From Roseiarcus sp963813555 (lineage in GTDB: Bacteria > Pseudomonadota > Alphaproteobacteria > Rhizobiales > Beijerinckiaceae), in contig CAWEZX010000006.1 in NCBI GenBank assembly GCA_963813555.1, forward strand, positions 763,786-827,785: 64,000 nt of DNA, given 5' to 3'. The position numbers and the translations under genes were made by a program. Positions within the stretch are counted from its first letter, which is position 1. Each line of letters starts with the position of its first letter. Below, piece after piece: positions 18,353 to 27,524 of the stretch. Below the pieces are notes generated by a model, which was not told the origin of the DNA, did not search any database, and saw only the letters and a list, made by a program, of their open reading frames with translations.

Positions 18353-18641
18353 GGGTTTCCTCCTGTTGTTGTTCTGACGGGGCGGGCCATTCAATATCAA
18401 TCCGACCGTCCATTCCATCGGAAGCCGGTTAGGTCGATTTGAAAAGCTTAAAAGAGTTTGCCACACTCTCGGGAAATTCGATGTGATCCAGATCACAGCA
18501 CTACCCAGATTGCGACCAGATTTCGCTGCGCCTGTGGACCACAGTTACCAACGGGCGCTACGTTTCTGGAAGCAGTCCTACCCGCCCCGGCAGCGACTGC
18601 GCCGATAGGCGCCGAGCGTCAGAATGGCGCCATGCCGAATC

Positions 18642-19676
<1,035 letters not shown>

Positions 19677-19855
19677 GCGGCAGGGCTCCTCACGATCGCT
19701 GCTTATACACCTTCAACAACGAGAGCGAACGCGCTCCACGGCATGCGACGGACCAGAAAATTGCCGATGGCGGCGGTCCGCAGCTCCCGTTTTCTTTCCA
19801 TTCGTCCTGGAATAGAGTTCCAGGCCGGATCAGGGCGATTCCCGGGGAGGAGATC

Positions 19856-20896
19856 ATGCCCGACGCCAAGCTCGCTTCCGTCTTTGACCCCGACGCTCCC
19901 GACGCCGCTTCGCCCGAATACGGCGCCCAGGGCGTCGTCGCCTCCAGCGTCTACGCTAACGGCCGGCGGATCGCCGATATCTCGATCGACGACGCCGGAG
20001 ATTGGGCCCATAAGGAGGGCCATGTCGTTTGGATAGGGCTCTGGGAGCCCGATGCGGAGCTGCTGCATCGCGTGCGGGACCAGTTCGGCCTGCATCCTCT
20101 CGCGATCGAGGACGCAGAGCAGGCCCATCAGCGGCCGAAGCTCGACCAATATGGCGAAGCGCTCTTCGTGGTGGCGCGGACGGCGCAGCTTCTGGAAGGC
20201 CGTATTGCCTTTGGCGAAACGCATGTCTTTATTGGCAAGGGTTATATCGTCAGTGTCCGCCACGGCGCTTCGACCTCCTACACAGCCGTGCGCCAGCATT
20301 GGGAATCCTGCCCCAATGCGCTTGCGCGGGGCGAGGATTTCATCCTCTGGGCGATTCTCGATTTCATCGTCGACAACTACATGCCCGTGCTCGAAGCAGT
20401 TCACGACGAGGTCGAGGCGATCGAGGATCGTGTCCTGACGAAGCCCATGTCCGGTCCCGATATCGAGCGGCTCTACATGCTGCGCCGCGATCTCCTGCGT
20501 CTGCGCGGGGTGGTCGGCCCGCTGGTCGACGTGTGCGGACGGCTCAGCAGCGCCGATCTGCCGCAGATCCGGACGGCCATGCAGCCGATGTTCCGCGACG
20601 TCACCGACCATATCCGCACCGTGCAAGAGAAGATCGACAGTTTGCGCGAGGTGCTGGCCTTCGCGTTCGAAGCGAGTCTGCTCGTCGGCCAGAGCCAGGA
20701 GACGGCAATCTCCAAGCGACTCGCGTCCTGGGCCGCGATCCTTGCTGTGCCGACGGCCATCGCCGGCATCTACGGCATGAACTTCAGGAACATGCCGGAG
20801 CTCGAGTGGCGGTTCGGTTATGAAACCATCCTCGCCGTCATCTTCGCGCTCTGCGGCATTCTCTATTGGCGCTTCCGCAAGAACGGCTGGTTGTAG
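19856..20896 (+). CDS. corA: CorA-type magnesium transporter
   Basis: The 346-residue protein has the large N-terminal cytosolic domain, a long stalk helix (residues 150-290) and two C-terminal membrane helices. The signature YGMNFRNMPEL at the first helix end is the GMN selectivity motif. It imports Mg2+ and perhaps Co2+ or Ni2+ down the membrane potential as a pentamer. Basic residues (RFRKNGWL) close the C-terminus as usual. Confidence 0.93.
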   Translation: MPDAKLASVFDPDAPDAASPEYGAQGVVASSVYANGRRIADISIDDAGDWAHKEGHVVWIGLWEPDAELLHRVRDQFGLHPLAIEDAEQAHQRPKLDQYGEALFVVARTAQLLEGRIAFGETHVFIGKGYIVSVRHGASTSYTAVRQHWESCPNALARGEDFILWAILDFIVDNYMPVLEAVHDEVEAIEDRVLTKPMSGPDIERLYMLRRDLLRLRGVVGPLVDVCGRLSSADLPQIRTAMQPMFRDVTDHIRTVQEKIDSLREVLAFAFEASLLVGQSQETAISKRLASWAAILAVPTAIAGIYGMNFRNMPELEWRFGYETILAVIFALCGILYWRFRKNGWL

Positions 20897-21006
20897 CGGA
20901 CTCACAAGATCGGTGCGAGGGAGACTTCTGCGTTGGACCAAGGCCGATCCGATGAACCGCGACGCGAGGTAACCGTCGGTGCGGCGGCGCGACGCAAACC
21001 TTTCCC

Positions 21007-22055
21007 TAGAGCATTATCTGGTTGAACTGAATCGGATGGGATTCCCAAAGCGTCGCGAGTCAGATTTCAAGGTGCTGGCTGGGATGGAGGCCAGCCTGCA
21101 TGGCTCGAGCTTATTCTTTGGACCTGCGGGAGCGGGTGGTTGCTGCGGTGGCTTCGGGCCAGTCCTGCCGCGCGGCTGCCAAGACGTTCATGGTCAGCGT
21201 CGCCAGCGTTGTGAAGTGGTCGCAGCGCCAGCGCGCCGTCGGCAGTCCGGCGGCGCTGAAGATGGGCGGCCGCAGGCCTTACCTTGTGGCGCGCGAGAGG
21301 GATTGGGTTCTGTCGCGGATCGCCGAGAAGCCGGATCTCACGCTGCGAGCTCTGCTCAGGGAACTGGCCGAGCGCGGCTTGGTTGTGAGCTATTATGCGC
21401 TTTGGCATTTTCTCCAGCACGAAGGTGTGACGTTCAAAAAAAAGCCTTCGCGCCTCCGAACAGGACCGCCCGGACGTCGCCAGGCGGCGTGAGCGATGGA
21501 AGGCGCGTCAAGCCACGATCGATCCGAGGCGGCTCGTCTTCATCGATGAGACCTGGGCCAAACCAACATGACGCGCACCCATGGCCGATGCGCCAGAGGC
21601 GAACGCCTGGTCGCCAAGGCGCCCTTCGGGCGATGGCGAACCCTCACGTTCCTGGCGGCCTTGCGTTGCGACGGGCTCACCGCGCCCTGCGTCATCGACG
21701 GACCGATCAATGGCATGAGCTTCCGCGCTTATGTCGAGCAGGTCCTCGTGCCGATCCTCAAGCCGGGCGACATTGTCGTCATGGACAATCTCGGCAGCCA
21801 TAAGGGCCGCGCCGTTCGCGCCGCCATCCGTGCCGCCAAAGCCAAGCTCTTCTTCCTGCCCGCCTACTCGCCAGACCTCAATCCAATCGAGCAAGCCTTC
21901 GCCAAAATGAAGACCTTGCTGCGCAAGGCCGACGCCCGAACAATCGACGACACCTGGCGAACCATCGGCCCCTGCTCGACTGCTTCACCCCGACAGAATG
22001 CGCAAACTACCTCACGAACGCAGGATATGCTTCAGCCTAAACAGATCACGCTCTA
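21007..22055. mobile_element. IS630-family element A, decayed
   Basis: The element is bounded by TA dinucleotides (21007-21008 and 22054-22055), the target of this family. The ends are inverted repeats: TAGAGCATTATCTGGTT on the left and, read inward on the other strand, TAGAGCGTGATCTGTTT on the right. The transposase inside has several frameshifts. Confidence 0.85.
21100..22040 (+). pseudogene. IS630 transposase (element A), three frame breaks
   Basis: The first frame (MARAYSLDLRERVV, HTH domain) runs to a run of eight A near 21431. A second frame continues ASEQDRPDVARRRERW and LVFIDETWAK (first catalytic Asp). A third has VMDNLGSHKG (second Asp) and YSPDLNPIEQAFAKMK (Glu). A last shift near 21973 restores the end TECANYLTNAGYASA. 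All breaks are one-base changes. The A8 could be a natural frameshift site, but the other two could not. Confidence 0.85.
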
Positions 22056-22170
22056 GCCAATCGGACGGCGGACTCTGCTTGCTGAACGGTTCTGCTTTTG
22101 ATTTCGCTGAGCTCGACAGCTTGCGCACGCCGTTCATCCCGGGATGGGACTTACCGAGAGATTCGAGCGG

Positions 22171-23142
22171 TCAGGGTTGCGGACCGGACAGGCGCAGATG
22201 CTCGTGCTGAGCGCGGAAGACGTTGCTGTAGAGGCCGTTGATCCACTGGCGCCCGCTCGCGGTCACGTTGAGGTAGCGGATGGCGTCCGAAATGTAAGGC
22301 GACACTTTCCCCCAGTAGAATTGCGGGTATCGGTCGACCAGGTCCGCCGGCGATCCGTAGCCGAGCTGTCCGTTCAAGCCGATTTCCTCGAATTCGTGAT
22401 AGAGCGCGTTGGCCTTCCTCAGATAGTGCGGATCGCCGAGCTGGCCGATGAGATCCGCCGCCCGGAGCAGCGCCGCATCCGCGTGCACGTCGTGCTGGTC
22501 GGGCGCGGTCGAGTAGGGGAAGCGGGTGTGCTGGATTGCGCTCGCAACCCGCGCGCCGTCGAGTTCGTCGATCGAGGCCAGGCGATCCAGCACGAACAGC
22601 ACCGACCGCTCGACGTGATAGGGCGCAAGCGCCGCGTCGGAGCAGCCGCGCGGCAAACTAACCTTGTGGCCGGCCGCGTCGACGACGTAGCCGTCGGGCC
22701 CGTCCCCCTTGAGGATGCCGCGCACGTAGCCGATATCGTGGGTGAGGCAGGCGACGATGAAATGTGAGTAGTCATCCGGGGTTGAGTCGGTGAGCAGCGC
22801 GCGCCCTTTGAAGATGTCGTGACCAGCCAGGGTGACGAGCATCGTATGCTCGACATTGTGGTAGAGGGCGTCGCTGTTGCCGATGCATTCGAGCGCAAGC
22901 CGCGCCGCGAACGGGATGATCTCGGCGAGGCGCGCGTGCGAAACCCCGAACCGATCCCTGATGTCGTCGGCCAGATACGAGCCAAGCGCGTCCGCCGCCA
23001 AGCAGGGCAAGGTGATCATGGATAGCGCCGATGGTTGATGCGGCCAAGGTCGGCGATCCGGGTCGCCGTTTGCCTGCGCGCGCGCTTCGGGTTCAGCATG
23101 CCCGACGGTCCCTGAATTCTCACGAGAGACAACCTCTTTCAT
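22171..23142 (-). CDS. HD-domain metal-dependent phosphohydrolase
   Basis: The product (about 323 residues from this start, 282 from the alternative ATG at 23019) has the HD metal site: YHNVEHTMLV near the first His, CLTHDIGYV for the His-Asp pair, and later HVERSVLFVLDRL and ADLIGQLGD. HD proteins cleave nucleotides or cyclic nucleotides; this group has no assigned substrate. The start is uncertain because neither site has a strong ribosome sequence and the conserved part begins at MITLPCLAAD. Confidence 0.75.
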   Translation of the reverse strand: MKEVVSRENSGTVGHAEPEARAQANGDPDRRPWPHQPSALSMITLPCLAADALGSYLADDIRDRFGVSHARLAEIIPFAARLALECIGNSDALYHNVEHTMLVTLAGHDIFKGRALLTDSTPDDYSHFIVACLTHDIGYVRGILKGDGPDGYVVDAAGHKVSLPRGCSDAALAPYHVERSVLFVLDRLASIDELDGARVASAIQHTRFPYSTAPDQHDVHADAALLRAADLIGQLGDPHYLRKANALYHEFEEIGLNGQLGYGSPADLVDRYPQFYWGKVSPYISDAIRYLNVTASGRQWINGLYSNVFRAQHEHLRLSGPQP

Positions 23143-23257
23143 GCACTCACTGACTGCCTGTGGGCAAGGCCTGTCGCCGCTTCGCGCCCGGCCCCGGCGC
23201 GCCGGCCGGTTCCGGGCGTCGCTTAGAACCGAGCTGCCCCGCCGCAAACAACACCGC

Positions 23258-23830
23258 TCAAACCTCGTTCCACGATTCGATTGCCGGATCGTCCTTGTCG
23301 TGCTCGTAGCCGAGGATGCTTATGCTCGTGGTGCCGAGCATGAGCAGACGTCCCTCCGATGGAGCGAGGCCGAGCCAGCGCGCGGCCAGCACTCTCAGAA
23401 TATGGCCGCTCGAAAATACGATCGCGCGGTCGTCCGCTGCGCGCAGGCGGGCGATGACGCGATCGGCGCGGGCGCCAACGTCGGCCGGCTGTTCGCCATT
23501 CGGGCATCCGTCGCGAAACAGGAGCCAGCCGGGGCGCTCGCCAAGAATTTCGCTGGACTTGCGCCCTTCGTAGTCGCCGTAGTTCCATTCCAGAAGGTCG
23601 GGATCCAGCTTGGCTCTCTCGCCGAAGCCGGCCAGGGCGCAGGTGCGCGCCGCACGCTGAAGCGGGCTGGTGAAGACCCGGTCGAACGTGACGCCTTTAA
23701 GACGCCCTTGAAGCGCACGCGCCTTGCGCTCGCCCTCTTCGGTGAGCGGAATGTCGGTGCGGCCGGTATGCTTGCCGCTTGCGCTCCATTCGGTTTCGCC
23801 ATGACGGACGAGGGTGACGCAAGGCAGCAT
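23258..23830 (-). CDS. Histidine phosphatase family protein
   Basis: The 190-residue protein has the phosphoglycerate-mutase fold: the RHG motif in TLVRHGETEWS with the phospho-accepting His, TSPLQRAARTC, the acid residue in LLEWNYGDYEG and the second His in FSSGHILRVLAAR. It removes phosphate from a small molecule such as a sugar phosphate or alpha-ribazole phosphate; the substrate cannot be told. It ends 116 bases before the HD gene start and may share its transcript. Confidence 0.9.
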   Translation of the reverse strand: MLPCVTLVRHGETEWSASGKHTGRTDIPLTEEGERKARALQGRLKGVTFDRVFTSPLQRAARTCALAGFGERAKLDPDLLEWNYGDYEGRKSSEILGERPGWLLFRDGCPNGEQPADVGARADRVIARLRAADDRAIVFSSGHILRVLAARWLGLAPSEGRLLMLGTTSISILGYEHDKDDPAIESWNEV

Positions 23831-23860
23831 GGCGGCTCCGATCAGGATTTCGCTGGCGGG

Positions 23861-24466
23861 CTACGCTCGCGCTCGGCGCCGCTCCGCCGGCGCGATCTCG
23901 TCATGCGGCAATACGGGCCCCATCGTATCGAAGACGCCGTCGCGCCGGATCAGCGCGTGGAACAGCGCCGCGGCGACATGCATCAGGATCAGCGCGAAAA
24001 ACAGGAACGCGAGATAGAAATGCGCGTTCCACAGCAGTGTATGCAGACTGGCGCTTTGCGGCACGATCTGCGGCAGCCAGACGCCCGGCCACAACACCAC
24101 CGGGTATTCCGCGGCTGACAGCATCGCCCAGCCGATCAGCGGCATCGCGATCATGAGCGCGTAGAGCACGTAATGCGAGAGATACGCGGCAAGCTTCATG
24201 GGTTCCGGCAGATCAAGGGGCAGGGGCGGGGCGCCATAGCGCAAACGCACAACGAGGCGGATCAGCGCGAGGATCAAGATTAGAATCCCGAGCGGTTTGT
24301 GAATGTTGACCAGCGTCAGATATTCCGGCGCGACCGTGGAGGCCATGCCGACGCCGATGAACAGCATCGCCAGAATGCAGACGGCCATGATCCAATGGAG
24401 CGTTCGTTGGAGCGGGTTGAAGCGATGAATGGCCGTCATTGGGCTGACCCGCGGAATGTTCGTCAT
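23861..24466 (-). CDS. Cytochrome b561
   Basis: The 201-residue inner-membrane protein has four hydrophobic helices with paired His heme ligands (LHWIMAVC, NIHKPLGI, LSHYVLYAL, LILMHVAAALFHAL). It carries electrons across the membrane, probably from ubiquinol to a periplasmic partner. The start MTNIPRVSP at 24466 overlaps the stop of the peroxidase gene (ATGA), so the two are translated together and the peroxidase is the likely partner. Confidence 0.9.
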   Translation of the reverse strand: MTNIPRVSPMTAIHRFNPLQRTLHWIMAVCILAMLFIGVGMASTVAPEYLTLVNIHKPLGILILILALIRLVVRLRYGAPPLPLDLPEPMKLAAYLSHYVLYALMIAMPLIGWAMLSAAEYPVVLWPGVWLPQIVPQSASLHTLLWNAHFYLAFLFFALILMHVAAALFHALIRRDGVFDTMGPVLPHDEIAPAERRRARA

Positions 24467-25542
24467 TGGGCGGCTCCCGTCGCGGTTCGCGGATAGTCTT
24501 TCTCCTCGGCCGTGCGGCGGTCGTAGGAGACCCTGTAGGCCGACGAGCGGGCTGCCGGGAACGGATCGTCCGACGTCCGTATGCCGTTCGGCAGGACGGT
24601 CGGATCGAAATTGATGTCCCGGCACGGGCCGTTCGCCTCCGCTTCGATCTCATGCACGATGAGCGAGCCAACCTCGACGCTGCGACGGTCTTGCGGCCAT
24701 GCCTTGCTGGGGTCCGCGGTCTGATCGCCGGGGTTGGCGACCGTGACCCGCATCGTCCAGCGCAACGGGCCTTTCTTGATGCGGTCCGTAATCTCGGTTT
24801 CAAGGAAGTTTGGCCCGCGCTTGGCGAGCTCCTCGGGCGAGACCGGGACGGCCTGCGCCGCCGGCGCCAGCGACCAGCGCACCGTGTGGTCGTTTCCGGA
24901 ACCGTCGGTGAAGATGAAGCTGTTGAGGCTGTTGTAAGGCTCCTCGGCATAGCTGCCCGTCCACGGCGCGCTCTTCGCCCAAGCGCCGAACGCTGCAAAC
25001 TCGGGATTTGCGCCGACGAACTTCGCCATCGCGTCAGGTTCGGTGCTCTGAGAGGCGATCTGCAGCGCGTGGAATGCCTCCGGGGTCGAGACAGGGAAGA
25101 ACGGCGGGTCGATCATCGCCATGCGCCATTCCTGACCGTCCGGGGTGGAGATCATCACGCCCAAGCCGCGCACACGCTCCTTGGCGTCATCGGCGTTCGG
25201 GTTCGGGGTGCCCAAATTGAAGCGCCCGATCACGGGATACTGACCTTTCGCGAAGACCTCAGCCTTCGACAGCTCAGAGCCGGCGCCGTTCGCCTCGAAC
25301 ACGCCGGTGAAGCAAATTCCTTTGGCGTGATTGCGCCGGTGGCCGAGCGGCGGGGGCGTTCGCAGATCGAAGCCGTCGACCAGCTTCTGCGGCGTCAGGC
25401 GCTCCGGCGAGAACCATCCGGCCGTGTAGGCAAAGGCTGCGGCGGCAACGACGATCACGGCGGCGATGAGCGCGAGCGATCCAACAGGATTGCGGGGAGT
25501 TGGTCGGGGCGCTTCGGGCAATGTCCGCTCTCCCTCTGACAA
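24463..25542 (-). CDS. Catalase-like heme peroxidase, membrane-anchored
   Basis: The 359-residue protein is a short catalase-fold peroxidase. One N-terminal helix (SLALIAAVIVVAAAAFAYTAGW) anchors it facing the periplasm. The distal His is in HRRNHAKGICFTG, the core continues with GRFNLGTPNPN and RGLGVMI, and the proximal heme Tyr is in SSAYRVSYDRR. This group uses peroxides with an organic or membrane electron donor, here plausibly the coupled cytochrome b561. It is shorter than true catalases (about 480 residues) and lacks their C-terminal domain. Confidence 0.9.
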   Translation of the reverse strand: MSEGERTLPEAPRPTPRNPVGSLALIAAVIVVAAAAFAYTAGWFSPERLTPQKLVDGFDLRTPPPLGHRRNHAKGICFTGVFEANGAGSELSKAEVFAKGQYPVIGRFNLGTPNPNADDAKERVRGLGVMISTPDGQEWRMAMIDPPFFPVSTPEAFHALQIASQSTEPDAMAKFVGANPEFAAFGAWAKSAPWTGSYAEEPYNSLNSFIFTDGSGNDHTVRWSLAPAAQAVPVSPEELAKRGPNFLETEITDRIKKGPLRWTMRVTVANPGDQTADPSKAWPQDRRSVEVGSLIVHEIEAEANGPCRDINFDPTVLPNGIRTSDDPFPAARSSAYRVSYDRRTAEEKDYPRTATGAAQ

Positions 25543-25628
25543 TTTTAAGCAAATCTAGCACAACACCGGGCGAAAGACATTGCAATACGATCGGCAGGCC
25601 ACGTCGTTTCGGCGACAGTAAGGCGCAT

Positions 25629-26999
25629 TCACGGCGATAGCTCACCAAAGATCGTCGGCACAAGCTCGGACACCGTGGGGTGGATCGCCATCACGCGGGT
25701 GTAGGCTGAGGCGGTCACGCCGGCCGCCATGGCCTGGATCACGCCATGAATGGCCTCGTCGCCGCCCACGCCCAGGATTGCGGCGCCGAGGATCGCGTCG
25801 GTGTCGCGATCGACCACGACTTTCATGAACCCTTTCGTTTCCCCCTTCTCGACCGCGCGGCCGACGCGGGTCATTGGCCGGCGGCCCACGCGGACCGCGT
25901 GCCCCTTGGCCCGAGCCTCGGTCTCGGTCAGGCCGACCCGGCCAAGTGGCGGGTCGACGTAGAGCGCGTAAACGGGAATGCGATCGCTCACTTTGCGCGC
26001 GGCGCCGTCGAGCAGGTTCGCCGCGGCGATCTCGTAATCGTTATACGAAGTGTGGGTGAAAGCGCCGCGGCCGTTGCAATCGCCGAGGGCCCAGATGTGG
26101 GGCACGCTGGTCTTCAAAGATTCGTCGACGACGACATAGCCGTGCGCGTCGACCTTGACCCCTGCGGCCTCGAGCCCGAGGTCGTCGGTATTGGGACGGC
26201 GCCCGACCGCGAGCAACACATGAGAGCCCAACACCTCAGGCTCACCGGCTGCGCAATTGACGCCAACCGCGATCTCCGCGCCGCGCGGTTCGAATTGGAT
26301 GCATTCGGATTCGAGCCGGATCTCGATGCCCTCCGCCTCCAGGATTTCGCGGATTGCATCCGAGATCTCTTCGTCCTCCCGCGGAACCAGCCGCGGCGCC
26401 TTTTCCACCACCGTGACCGCCGCCCCGAAGCGTCGAAAAACCTGCGCGAACTCAAGACCGACATAACTCCCGCCGACGACGACGAGGCGCCGGGGCAGGG
26501 CGTCGAGTTCAAGCAGCGTCGTGTTGGTCAGCGTCCTGACCTGATCGCGACCCGGAAAATCGGGCTTAACCGCCCGGCAACCGACGTTGATGAAGAAGCG
26601 CTCGGCCTCCAGAACGTCGGCCCCGACCTGGACTGTTGTGGGAGAGAGGAAGCGCGCGTCGCCATGGATGACAGTGCAATTCGCCATGTCTCGCAGCCAG
26701 GTTTCGAGGCCTGAGCGGGAATTGCCGACGACCTTGTCCTTGCGAGCCATGACGGCGGCGAAATCAACGCCGACCGGTCCGACCTGCACCCCGAATTCCG
26801 CGCCGCGCCGCGCGAGATGTGCCGCGTAGGCGCTCGCGACCAGGGCCTTGGTCGGCGTGCAGCCAGTGTTGACGCAAGTCCCACCGATCAGTTTGCGCTC
26901 GATGAGCGCGACCTTCTGACCGGCCGCCGCAAGCCGGCCGACCATCGGCGGCCCAGCTTGCCCGGCGCCGATCACGATCGCATCGAAATGGCGGTTCAT
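25629..26999 (-). CDS. FAD-dependent pyridine nucleotide-disulfide oxidoreductase
   Basis: The 456-residue protein has the FAD site (IVIGAGQAGPPMVG), a redox Cys pair in GGTCVNTGCTPTKA, the NAD(P) site (VVVGGSYVGLEFAQVF) and the C-terminal dimer domain with AIHPTVSEL holding the catalytic His. It resembles the mercuric reductase / dihydrolipoamide dehydrogenase group but lacks an N-terminal metal-binding domain and the C-terminal Cys pair of MerA. The start at 26999 overlaps the stop of the DUF4126 gene (ATGA), showing coupling. Confidence 0.92.
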   Translation of the reverse strand: MNRHFDAIVIGAGQAGPPMVGRLAAAGQKVALIERKLIGGTCVNTGCTPTKALVASAYAAHLARRGAEFGVQVGPVGVDFAAVMARKDKVVGNSRSGLETWLRDMANCTVIHGDARFLSPTTVQVGADVLEAERFFINVGCRAVKPDFPGRDQVRTLTNTTLLELDALPRRLVVVGGSYVGLEFAQVFRRFGAAVTVVEKAPRLVPREDEEISDAIREILEAEGIEIRLESECIQFEPRGAEIAVGVNCAAGEPEVLGSHVLLAVGRRPNTDDLGLEAAGVKVDAHGYVVVDESLKTSVPHIWALGDCNGRGAFTHTSYNDYEIAAANLLDGAARKVSDRIPVYALYVDPPLGRVGLTETEARAKGHAVRVGRRPMTRVGRAVEKGETKGFMKVVVDRDTDAILGAAILGVGGDEAIHGVIQAMAAGVTASAYTRVMAIHPTVSELVPTIFGELSP

Positions 27000-27457
27000 C
27001 GAAGCGCCCAGATGATGATGAGTCCAAGGATGATGGCGCCGGCGTCCTCGACGAATGCCGCGGGCGTGTCGCGCCCAAACGCCTCCCCCATACGCGAGCG
27101 AATTTCCGCGCCGCCGTAGGTTCCGATCACGGCGCCGATCAGGCCGGCGACGATGCCCGCGATCCACGATCCGCCCGCCGCGCCGATCGTCGCGCCTGAC
27201 AAGGCGCCGCTAACGAGCCGGGCGCCGAACTGCATCGGGACCTTTCGGCTCGGCGTCGAGGGAAGCTGGTCCATGACCATTTCGACGATCGCCAGCAGCG
27301 TGAAGATCCAGGGCGTCCAGGCGTAGCCCATGAACGCCAGCCAGGAGCCGCCAAGATGAAGGTAGCCCAATTTCGCCGCCCAGCTCACGGCGGCCGGGGC
27401 CGTGAAAGTTCGCGAACCGGCCACCACGCCGGCCAAGAGCGCGAGTGCGTAAAGCAT
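26996..27457 (-). CDS. DUF4126 membrane protein
   Basis: The 153-residue protein has about four hydrophobic stretches and Gly/Ala-rich helices (AGVVAGSRTFTAPAAVSWAA at the N-terminus is typical of DUF4126; then GARLVSGALSGATIGAA and GIVAGLIGAVIGTYGG). The function is unknown. Overlap with the disulfide oxidoreductase start links it to a redox role in the membrane, by position only. Confidence 0.85.
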   Translation of the reverse strand: MLYALALLAGVVAGSRTFTAPAAVSWAAKLGYLHLGGSWLAFMGYAWTPWIFTLLAIVEMVMDQLPSTPSRKVPMQFGARLVSGALSGATIGAAGGSWIAGIVAGLIGAVIGTYGGAEIRSRMGEAFGRDTPAAFVEDAGAIILGLIIIWALR

Positions 27458-27524
27458 CGTGTGTCCCTCCAGCTAAGCCCCATTGTCGGGCGCGCTCGCG
27501 GCGCCGCGCCCGTTGGCGTAGCCG

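Noticed and set aside
14033..18640. Intact genomic island with attL/attR at tRNA-Arg
   Set aside because: No integrase and no repeat of the tRNA 3' end were found downstream.
19677..19855. Riboswitch or Mg2+ sensor between hemB and corA
   Set aside because: The 180-base gap has no recognisable conserved leader structure on either strand.
21426..21445. Programmed ribosomal frameshift at A8 in IS630 element A
   Set aside because: The tract fits such a site, but two more one-base breaks follow that could not be programmed, so simple decay explains it better.
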